Positions 35,907 to 43,000 of a DNA stretch of 64,000 nucleotides are shown here, in pieces. The translations under genes were made by a program, and so were the position numbers. Position 1 is the first letter of the stretch; every line of letters begins with the position of its first letter. The stretch comes from Novosphingobium sp. 17-62-19 (GTDB lineage Bacteria > Pseudomonadota > Alphaproteobacteria > Sphingomonadales > Sphingomonadaceae), in assembly GCF_002256775.1 (NCBI RefSeq), contig NZ_NCII01000013.1, positions 1-64,000 of the forward strand, read 5' to 3'. A model generated the notes under the pieces. That model was not told the DNA's origin. It searched no databases and was given only the letters and a program-made list of their open reading frames with translations.

Positions 35907-36419
35907 ATGGCGAAGAGTGGTCAGCGTTTTATCAAGGAAAACAGGGCGCCTCGTGTTCACATCGAATATGAGGTCGAGACTTTCGGTTCGAAGCAGAAGG
36001 TCGAACTGCCTTTCGTCATGGGCGTAATGTCAGACCTTTCGGGCAAAAGCCTGGTCGAAAAGAAGTCGCTCAATGATCGCGACTTCCTTGAGTTCGACAT
36101 GGATAACTTTGACCAGCGCATGGCGGCGATTGCGCCGCGTGCTGCTTTCAATGTCGACAATACGCTCACCGGCGAAGGTAAGCTTGGCGTCGACTTGACC
36201 TTCAAGACGATGGAAGATTTCACGCCCGGTGCGGTAGCAAAAGCGGTGCCAGCGCTCGCCCAACTGCTCGAAGCGCGCGAGCAGTTGAACGACCTGATGC
36301 TCTACATGGATGGCAAGGATGGCGCGCAGGATCTGCTCGACCAGTTGCTCAAGGATCCGACGTTGATGAAGGCGATGTCGGCTGCGGGCAAAGGTCCGGC
36401 GGACGAGAGCGAGGCCTGA
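35907..36419 (+). CDS. tssB: T6SS contractile sheath small subunit TssB
   Basis: About 170 residues from the ATG at 35907 (GGAG 6 bases upstream; an in-frame start 12 bases earlier is not favoured). Typical blocks: RVHIEYEVETFGSKQKVELPF, VMGVMSDLSGKS, FLEFDMDNFDQRMAAIAPR, NTLTGEGKLGVDLTFK, MEDFTPGAVA and LLEAREQLNDLMLYMDGKDG. TssB and TssC form the helical sheath around the Hcp tube. The order tssA-tssB-tssC-hcp is standard. Confidence 0.96.
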   Translation: MAKSGQRFIKENRAPRVHIEYEVETFGSKQKVELPFVMGVMSDLSGKSLVEKKSLNDRDFLEFDMDNFDQRMAAIAPRAAFNVDNTLTGEGKLGVDLTFKTMEDFTPGAVAKAVPALAQLLEAREQLNDLMLYMDGKDGAQDLLDQLLKDPTLMKAMSAAGKGPADESEA

Positions 36420-36463
36420 TCGCCGGGCCGCAAGCGGCAGCGATCGGTTGATGGATTTTCCGA

Positions 36464-36480
36464 CCACGGCAATGCCGTGG
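36464..36480 (+). other. Hairpin between tssB and tssC
   Basis: CCACGGCA (36464-36471) and TGCCGTGG (36473-36480) are inverted around one base, giving a 6-7 bp stem. It has no T-tract, so it may affect mRNA stability rather than end transcription. Confidence 0.4.
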
Positions 36481-36502
36481 CAGGCACACAGGATGGCTTG
36501 AG

Positions 36503-37993
36503 ATGGCGACGGAACAAGTACAGGGCGGCGCAGCAGCAACGGAAACCGAGTTTGCTCCCGACGATTTTGCGGCACTGCTGCGCAAGGAATTCAAGCCGAG
36601 CGACGATGCGCGTGCGAACCGTATCGAGCAGGCAGTTTCCACTCTGGCGCAGCAGGCGCTGGCAGATACGGCCATCATCGGCGACGATGTATTCAGCACG
36701 ATGGACGCCTTGCGCGCCGCACTTGATCGCAAGCTGACCGAACAGGTTAACCTGATCATCCATCATCCTGAATATCAGGCTCTCGAAAGCGCGTGGCGTG
36801 GCCTGAGCTATCAGGTGATGAACACATCGACCGGCAAGGATCTCAAGATCCGCGTGCTCAACGTCGGCAAGGATGAATGCCGCAAGATGTTCCGCCAGTA
36901 TCGCGATGCTGCGTGGGATCAGAGCCCGCTGTTCAAGAAGGTGTACGAGGCCGAATTCGGCCAGCTGGGCGGTCAGCCCTATGGCGCCTTCGTTTGTGAT
37001 TATGCGTTCGATCATTCAGGGCCTGACCTCGAAGTGATGAAGGGCCTCGCCAAGATTGGCGCAGCCGCGCACGCGCCGTTCATCGCCGGTGCTGCTCCCG
37101 GCCTCATGGGTATGCAAAGCTGGACTGAGCTGTCCAACCCGCGCGATCTTGCCAAGCAGTTTGAAGCGACCGACTACGCCGCTTGGCGCACCTTCCGCGA
37201 TAGCCCGGACAGCCGCTACCTTTGCCTTGCCATGCCCCGTTTCCTTGGACGTCCAGTCTACGGCGCCAAGTCCGATCCGGTCGAAGAGTTCGCCTTCGAG
37301 GAGGACACTGGCGGCGATCACGACAAGTATTCGTGGGTCAACGCCGCTTACGCGATGGGCACACGCATCACCGAAGCGTTCAGCACATGGGGCTGGTGCA
37401 GCCGGATTCGCGGCGTTGAAAGCGGCGGGACGATCGAAGGTCTGCCAGTGGCAACTTTCCCGACCGACGATGGCGGTGTCGACATGACCTGCCCAACTGA
37501 GATCGCCATTTCTGACCGCCGCGAGGCTGAGCTTTCCAAGGCGGGTCTGATGGCACTGGTCCATCGCAAGGGCACCGATCAGGCGACCTTCATCGGCGCG
37601 CAGACGCTCAACAACCCGGCCGTCTATGATGACCCGGCAGCGACCGCCTCGGCCAATCTTTCTGCCCGCCTTCCATACATCTTCTCCAGCTGCCGTTTTG
37701 CGCACTATCTCAAGTGCATGGTGCGTGACTGGATCGGTGGCACGCGTACTGACCGCCAGATCGAGCAGGACCTGCAGCGCTGGATTTCGAACTACATTGA
37801 TGGCCAGCCTGACAGTTCGACCGAAGAGACCAAGGCGCGTTTGCCGCTCAAGGACGCTCGCATCGAAGTCGTGCCTGACGAATCAAATCCAGGATATTAC
37901 AAGGGGAAGTTCCTGTTCATTCCGCACTACCAGCTCGAAGGCATGGATGTGTCGCTGAGCATGGTGTCGAAACTTCCGAATTCGGGCGGTTAG
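36503..37993 (+). CDS. tssC: T6SS contractile sheath large subunit TssC
   Basis: 496 residues, full length and in frame. Recognised by HHPEYQALESAWRGLSYQV, DAAWDQSPLFKKVYEAEFGQL, GAFVCDYAFDH, HAPFIAGAAPGLMGM, FLGRPVYGAKSDPVEEF, YSWVNAAYAMGTRITEAF and the C-terminal GKFLFIPHYQLEGMDVSLSM. It pairs with TssB in the sheath and is recycled by TssH/ClpV. It is followed by a 216-bp gap before hcp. Confidence 0.97.
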   Translation: MATEQVQGGAAATETEFAPDDFAALLRKEFKPSDDARANRIEQAVSTLAQQALADTAIIGDDVFSTMDALRAALDRKLTEQVNLIIHHPEYQALESAWRGLSYQVMNTSTGKDLKIRVLNVGKDECRKMFRQYRDAAWDQSPLFKKVYEAEFGQLGGQPYGAFVCDYAFDHSGPDLEVMKGLAKIGAAAHAPFIAGAAPGLMGMQSWTELSNPRDLAKQFEATDYAAWRTFRDSPDSRYLCLAMPRFLGRPVYGAKSDPVEEFAFEEDTGGDHDKYSWVNAAYAMGTRITEAFSTWGWCSRIRGVESGGTIEGLPVATFPTDDGGVDMTCPTEIAISDRREAELSKAGLMALVHRKGTDQATFIGAQTLNNPAVYDDPAATASANLSARLPYIFSSCRFAHYLKCMVRDWIGGTRTDRQIEQDLQRWISNYIDGQPDSSTEETKARLPLKDARIEVVPDESNPGYYKGKFLFIPHYQLEGMDVSLSMVSKLPNSGG

Positions 37994-38209
37994 TGCATTT
38001 GATCACATGACGGACTGAGCTTCAGGTATATCTGACAAGGGGCGACAAGAAGAACAACGCCCAACCCAAGGCGGGGCACTTGCCAACTGGCCGAGAATTG
38101 ATCGGATCAACGGTGGTTCCGCCCGGAAGTTTTTGAGTGCCAATCAGTCTTCAGGGCTGAACGTCGTTCGGGATCGCAACCAGTTGATCGAGTTTATAGG
38201 AGACGGAAC

Positions 38210-38633
38210 GTGGCAGCAGACATCTTTCTCAAGCTGACGAACATCAAGGGCGATGCAGAACGGTGGCGACTGGGCAACCGGCGGTGGCGGCGGTGCCGGC
38301 AAGGTATCGTTCAACGACATGTCCATCCAAAAGCGTTGTGACCTTTCCACGCCTTCACTGATGCAAGCCTGCGCCAAGGGCGAGCACATCGGTGATGGCG
38401 TGCTGACCGTGCGCAAGGCCGGTGGCAATCAGGAAGAGTTCTACAAGATCACCTTGAAGAACATTCTCGTGTCGAGCATCATGAACACCGGCGCAGATGG
38501 TGGCAATCCGATGGAATCGGTTTCGCTGAACTTTGCTGAAATCAAGTTCGACTACAAGGAACAGACCGAAAAGGGCGGCCTTGGTGGCGTGGCCAAGTTC
38601 GGCTGGGACCTCAAGAAGAACATCGCAGTCTGA
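38210..38633 (+). pseudogene. hcp: Hcp (TssD) tube protein with internal 5' deletion
   Basis: Hcp forms the inner tube. A strong ribosome site (AGGAGA) precedes GTG 38210, which reads VAADIFLKLTNIKGD, the normal Hcp start, but this frame then runs off into an unrelated peptide and stops near 38342. In another frame, from ~38256, QNGGDWATGGGGGAGKVSF and the rest of Hcp follow without further damage (TPSLMQACAKGEHI, GVLTVRKAGG, VSLNFAEIKFDYKEQ, FGWDLKKN). The ~20-residue segment in between, which in relatives is 'ESxDxxHxxEIDVLAWSWGM', is missing with a frame change (~60 bases lost). The ATG at 38253 could give a 126-residue product that lacks the first strands and would not form rings. Hcp is essential for T6SS, so this is either inactivation or an assembly error. 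Confidence 0.82.
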
Positions 38634-38640
38634 TGCGACA

Positions 38641-38657
38641 CCCGGCCTTGCGCCGGG
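38641..38657 (+). terminator. Hairpin after hcp
   Basis: CCCGGC (38641-38646) and GCCGGG (38652-38657) form a 6-bp stem with a 5-base loop, 7 bases after the hcp stop, followed by GCGCACTTTAT. It may be a partial terminator or a 3' mRNA stabiliser separating abundant hcp mRNA from tagJ. Confidence 0.45.
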
Positions 38658-38687
38658 CGCACTTTATAAGGACTGGGGGCGGTCATC

Positions 38688-39503
38688 ATGGAAAATCCGG
38701 ACGCGTTGCTGCGTGACGGCGATTTGGACGGGGCGCGTGCTGCCCTTGTTGACATCGTCCGCACGCGACCGGGTGATGACAAGGCCCGCATGTTCCTTTT
38801 CCAGTTACTGTGCGTTACCGGCGAATGGGACAAGGCCCGCAAGCAATTGCAGGCACTTGCTCAAGTAGCCGATAACGCACAGATGCTGGCTGCGACGTAC
38901 AATCAGGCCATTGATGCCGAATTGCTGCGCGCTGATGTCTTTGCGGGCAAGGCCGATATGCCGGTCCTTGTCGGCATGGGCGGCTGGGTTGAAGGCGTGG
39001 CGCAAGCGATCTCGCTCGGTGCAAAGGGGCAGCTTGCCGAAGCTGCGGGCTTGCGCGATGAAGCCTTTGAGCAGGCACCCGATACTCTTGGAACTCTGGA
39101 AACAGCTAGCGCGGAGGCCCAGTCGTTTGACTGGATCGCCGATGCCGACACGCGTTTTGGCCCGTCTTTCGAAGCCATCGTCGCGGGGCGCTATGGCCTC
39201 GTCCCGTTCGATGCAGTCGTGTCGATCAAGTCGGAGGGGCCACAGGATTTGCGCGATACGGTCTGGTATCCGGTGCAACTCGCGCTCAAATCCGGCCAGT
39301 CCATCGCGGCTTTTCTGCCTGCGCGCTATCCCGGTAGTGAAGCTGCCACTTCAGCCGCGATCCGGTTGGGCCGTCAGACCGAATGGGCCGAATTGGGCAA
39401 CGGCGACGCTGCGCTCGAAGTAGGTCTTGGGCAGCGGCTATGGAGCCTGTCTGATGGGGAAGACACCGGATTGCTCGACCTGCGCAAGCTAACCTTCGAT
39501 TGA
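38688..39503 (+). CDS. tagJ: T6SS accessory protein TagJ (ImpE family)
   Basis: 271 residues. TagJ/ImpE binds the N-terminal helix of TssB and is thought to aid sheath disassembly with ClpV. The start MENPDALLRDGDLDGARAAL with a TPR-like repeat (KARMFLFQLLCVTGEWDKA) is typical, and the C-terminal half has WIADADTRFGPSFEAIVAGRYG and PFDAVVSIKSEGPQDLRDTVW. Its stop overlaps the tssE start (TGATG). Confidence 0.93.
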   Translation: MENPDALLRDGDLDGARAALVDIVRTRPGDDKARMFLFQLLCVTGEWDKARKQLQALAQVADNAQMLAATYNQAIDAELLRADVFAGKADMPVLVGMGGWVEGVAQAISLGAKGQLAEAAGLRDEAFEQAPDTLGTLETASAEAQSFDWIADADTRFGPSFEAIVAGRYGLVPFDAVVSIKSEGPQDLRDTVWYPVQLALKSGQSIAAFLPARYPGSEAATSAAIRLGRQTEWAELGNGDAALEVGLGQRLWSLSDGEDTGLLDLRKLTFD

Positions 39504-40045
39504 TGGCGCGCAGTCCTGCCCAGCCTACGCTCAATCCCACCCTTTTTGACAAGCTGGTGGCGGGCAATGACATCGGAGGGATGCGTGGCGAGGAAATAGA
39601 GCAGGCGGAAGAACGCCGGGAATCGCTGCGGTTCCTCTCGGTTCCTGCTATCGAACGCTTCAACGAATCCGCACTTCGGGCCACGGTCAGACGTGAACTT
39701 GCTTGGTTGCTCAATACAACCAACCTCGAATCGAGTGTGGACCTTGAGAACTACCCACAAGTGCGCACCAGCGTGCTTAACTACGGCGTGTCCGACCTTG
39801 CCGGAAAATCGCTGAGCAGCCGCGCTGTCTTGCGCCGGGCACGCGAAATTCGCGATGCGGTGCAGGCCTTTGAGCCTCGCATAGATCCAGCCTCGCTCAA
39901 TGTCGAACTCTCCGGCAAGGTAGAGCGTGAGAATTCGCTGACTTTCCTGATAGAAGCGGACGTGCGTTCGGCCCTGCGCGCCATTCCGATAAAGCTGCGC
40001 ACCGATGTGGAGGCCGATTCCTCTGCGGTAACGGTGCGGGAGTAG
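39503..40045 (+). CDS. tssE: T6SS baseplate protein TssE (gp25-like)
   Basis: About 180 residues from the ATG at 39503, overlapping the tagJ stop. TssE is a lysozyme-like gp25 homologue in the baseplate. Features: LNPTLFDKLV, RATVRRELAWLLNTTNLES, YPQVRTSVLNYGVSDLAG (the conserved 'SvlNyGlpd' motif), RAREIRDAVQAFEPRID and SLTFLIEADVR. tssF starts 4 bp later. Confidence 0.94.
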   Translation: MARSPAQPTLNPTLFDKLVAGNDIGGMRGEEIEQAEERRESLRFLSVPAIERFNESALRATVRRELAWLLNTTNLESSVDLENYPQVRTSVLNYGVSDLAGKSLSSRAVLRRAREIRDAVQAFEPRIDPASLNVELSGKVERENSLTFLIEADVRSALRAIPIKLRTDVEADSSAVTVRE

Positions 40046-40049
40046 CGCG

Positions 40050-41912
40050 ATGGATCCCCGCCTGCTCCGCTTTTACAACGAAGAATTGACCTATTTGCGC
40101 GAATCTGCGCGCGAATTCGGCGAAGAGCACGAAACTGTCGCCTCCCGTCTTGGTCTGAAGACGCCCAATGATCCTGATCCTTATGTCGAACGCCTGCTCG
40201 AAGGCGTCGCATATCTTTCGGCGCGGGTTCAGCTGAAGATTTCTGACCAGTATCCTGAATTTACGCAGCACCTTCTGGCCGCCGTGCAGCCGCACTACCT
40301 AGCGCCAGTGCCTTCAATCTGCATCGCCGGGTTCGAGCCGAAGGACGGTGATCCCTTGCTGGCCGAAGGGTACGCAGTGCCGCGCCAGACAGAACTTGTG
40401 GCGATGACGGATGAGCAGGGCGCAAGCCCTGTAACCTTCCGCACCGGTCACGAGGTTACGCTCTATCCCCTGCGTATCAGTGAAGTTGAATATCTCGGCT
40501 CGCGTACTGCGGTCGCCAGCTTCGCCGCCGGCGCCGGAACCCATGCCGAAGCAGGCTTGCGGCTGCGCTTTGAAGGTGTAGGTGCGATCCCGCTCGAAAA
40601 GCTGAGCATCACCGACCTGCCGATCTACCTTGATGGTTCGGAAACGATCCCTGGCGAACTCTACCGCCAGATCATTGGCGAAAGCGTGGCTGTGCTGGCC
40701 AAGCCCGCCAAGTCCGCTTCGGCCACACCGGTAAAGTTGCCGCTGCCCGAACAAGCGGGATTTGAAAAGGATCAGGCGCTGCTGCCCGCGGAAGAGCGGT
40801 CGTTTCGAGGCTATCGTCTGCTTACCGAATACTTCGCCTGCCCTGAGCGCTTTCTGTTTGCGAAGCTCAAAGGTCTCAACAAGGCCTTTGCTGCGGCAGA
40901 CGGCGGTGCGGTCGATGTGGTGCTTTTGTTCAACCGCAATTCCCCGGCATTGGCGGGGGCACTTTCGCCATCGAACTTCCGTCTGTTTGCTACGCCCGCG
41001 ATCAACCTGTTCGAAAAGCAGCTGGGTCGCGTGCAGGTTGATCCGGCGGGGCATGAATTTCTGCTCATGCCAGATCGTACGCGCCCGCTCGATTTCGAAG
41101 TCTGGCGCATTCTCGATATTGCAGCCCACATGCGCGAGGCGACCGAACCGCGCCCGGTCGCCCCGCTCTATGCGCTTGGTGCCTTGCTGTATGATTGGCG
41201 CGATGCGCTGTTCTTCGTCCCTCGGCTCAAGCTGCGCCGGCTTTCCACCCGCGAACAGCGCCGTTTGCGCCGTGATGACTATACCGGCACGGAAACGTGG
41301 ATTTCGCTGACCTCGGCGGGCAATCCCGAACGTTTGGCGGACATCAAGGAACTGGCAGTCCGCGCGCTGGTGACCAATCGTGAACTGCCTGCAAAGTTGA
41401 CCTTCCGGGGCAGCGAACACTTCGTCCCGCCTGGTGGTCCGGTGCGCGCGGTAAGCGTTTTGCGCAGCCCAAGCCGTCCGCGCCCGCCACTGGGGCTGGA
41501 CGATGCCGCCTGGCGGATCATCGCACACCTTACGCCCAATTATGCTACGCTTGTGCCCGAAGACGGCAATGACCCTTCGATGCTGCGCGATCATCTCGCG
41601 CTCTATGGCCCGCGCGACAATGCAGCGCTCAGGCGGCAGATTGATGGGATTGCCTCGGTCAATTCACGCCCTGTGGTGCGTCGCGTGCCGGGGCGTGGGG
41701 CCATGGCGGTGGCGCGCGGCAGTCGCATCACGCTTACGCTCGATGATGCTTCTTTCGAGAATTCACGACTCTTCCTTTTCTCCGCCGTGGTGGAACGGTT
41801 CCTTGCCGATTTCACCTCCGTCAACAGCTTCACCGAAACAATCGTCCGCACCCCGGGCGAAGGAACGATAATGTCATGGCCGCCCCGGATCGGACGCAAA
41901 CACACGATCTGA
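40050..41912 (+). CDS. tssF: T6SS baseplate protein TssF
   Basis: 620 residues, full length. The opening MDPRLLRFYNEELTYLRESA with FGEEHETVASRLGL and DPYVERLLEGVAYLSARVQ is diagnostic, as is QHLLAAVQPHYLAPVPS. Two TssF with one TssG form the baseplate wedge. The last 37 bases overlap the start of tssG in another frame, implying coupled translation. Confidence 0.96.
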   Translation: MDPRLLRFYNEELTYLRESAREFGEEHETVASRLGLKTPNDPDPYVERLLEGVAYLSARVQLKISDQYPEFTQHLLAAVQPHYLAPVPSICIAGFEPKDGDPLLAEGYAVPRQTELVAMTDEQGASPVTFRTGHEVTLYPLRISEVEYLGSRTAVASFAAGAGTHAEAGLRLRFEGVGAIPLEKLSITDLPIYLDGSETIPGELYRQIIGESVAVLAKPAKSASATPVKLPLPEQAGFEKDQALLPAEERSFRGYRLLTEYFACPERFLFAKLKGLNKAFAAADGGAVDVVLLFNRNSPALAGALSPSNFRLFATPAINLFEKQLGRVQVDPAGHEFLLMPDRTRPLDFEVWRILDIAAHMREATEPRPVAPLYALGALLYDWRDALFFVPRLKLRRLSTREQRRLRRDDYTGTETWISLTSAGNPERLADIKELAVRALVTNRELPAKLTFRGSEHFVPPGGPVRAVSVLRSPSRPRPPLGLDDAAWRIIAHLTPNYATLVPEDGNDPSMLRDHLALYGPRDNAALRRQIDGIASVNSRPVVRRVPGRGAMAVARGSRITLTLDDASFENSRLFLFSAVVERFLADFTSVNSFTETIVRTPGEGTIMSWPPRIGRKHTI

Positions 41913-43000
41913 TCGACTGGTCGGCGGAGATCGCCGAACTGAACCGCAGCGGGCTGTTTGCCGTGCTGCGTCGGGCCGAGGCACGGGCGGCTGACAAGCC
42001 GCGCATTGGTGCGGCGAGGCGGCCTGCACAATCGATCGTCGATCTCGCGCAGGAGCCGTCGCTGGGTTTTGCGCCGCGCACGCTCGCCCAGCTTGAATTT
42101 CGCCATGGACGCCCGCGCCTCTATGGCGAATGGTTGGGGCTGCTCGGGCCGATGGGGCCTATGCCGATCCACCTGACCGAATTTGCGGTCTATGAACGTC
42201 GCTACGCCAAGCAGCAGCCGTTCCTTGATTGGTTGAACACCATTTCCGGGCGGATGCTGCAACTGTTCTACCGTGCCTGGGCGGAATCGCAGCCCGCCGC
42301 GCAGGCAGACCGACCGGCAGATGATCGCTTCGCCGAATGGCTTGGCGCTCTGTCTGGCGCGTGCGAAGGAGCGGATGCTGAGCCGGGAAGGGGCAGCTCG
42401 TTTCACGCCCGCGCGCGCCTGCACTATGCCGCTGTCTTTGCAGGGCCGCGCAGCGCAGTGGCGATTGAGGATGCGCTTAGCCATCTGCTCCGCCAGCCTG
42501 CACAGGTCGTAGAATTTGTCCCGCGCTGGCGCGATCTTGAGCGTGAGGATTGCACCCGGCTTGGCCGTAGTTACGCCACACTTGGGCAGGACACGGTGCT
42601 GGGCGGGCGGATATACAGCGCATCTGACGCATTCCGCGTGGTCGTGCGCGCGCAGAACCACGCGGACTATCTGTCACTGATGCCCGGAGGTACACGTTTT
42701 GCGGTCGCGGCCGAGGCGATTGAGGCGTTCAAGCCGACGCATCTTGAATGGGACCTTTGCGTCGAATTGGCAGACGAACACGCGCCGCCTGCACGGCTTG
42801 ATGGCAAGACGCGGCTCGGCTGGTCCGGCTGGGTGAAACCGCGTGGCTCGGCCATCGCCGCCATCGCGCGGCGCCGCCGCAAACTCGGATCGGCCACCGG
42901 TTCCGAAGCAGTGACCGCTCAAACGCATTCCACCGGCCCGATCCGGGCCGATGCACATCTTCGCAAGACAAGCTTGATGAAAAGGAAACCGTCGACATGA
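41876..43000 (+). CDS. tssG: T6SS baseplate protein TssG
   Basis: 374 residues from the ATG at 41876, inside the tssF end. Typical blocks: GFAPRTLAQLEF, LYGEWLGLLGPMGPMPIHLTE, FLDWLNTISGRMLQLFYRAW, LHYAAVFAGPRSAVAIEDAL, VVEFVPRWRDLE, TRLGRSYATLGQDTVLGGRIY. The last ~40 residues are variable and basic. Its stop overlaps the tssH start (ATGA). Confidence 0.95.
   Translation: MAAPDRTQTHDLIDWSAEIAELNRSGLFAVLRRAEARAADKPRIGAARRPAQSIVDLAQEPSLGFAPRTLAQLEFRHGRPRLYGEWLGLLGPMGPMPIHLTEFAVYERRYAKQQPFLDWLNTISGRMLQLFYRAWAESQPAAQADRPADDRFAEWLGALSGACEGADAEPGRGSSFHARARLHYAAVFAGPRSAVAIEDALSHLLRQPAQVVEFVPRWRDLEREDCTRLGRSYATLGQDTVLGGRIYSASDAFRVVVRAQNHADYLSLMPGGTRFAVAAEAIEAFKPTHLEWDLCVELADEHAPPARLDGKTRLGWSGWVKPRGSAIAAIARRRRKLGSATGSEAVTAQTHSTGPIRADAHLRKTSLMKRKPST

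Noticed and set aside
40314..41594. 426-codon minus-strand open frame opposite tssF
   Set aside because: Low-complexity, Arg/Gln-rich translation antisense to a diagnostic TssF sequence.
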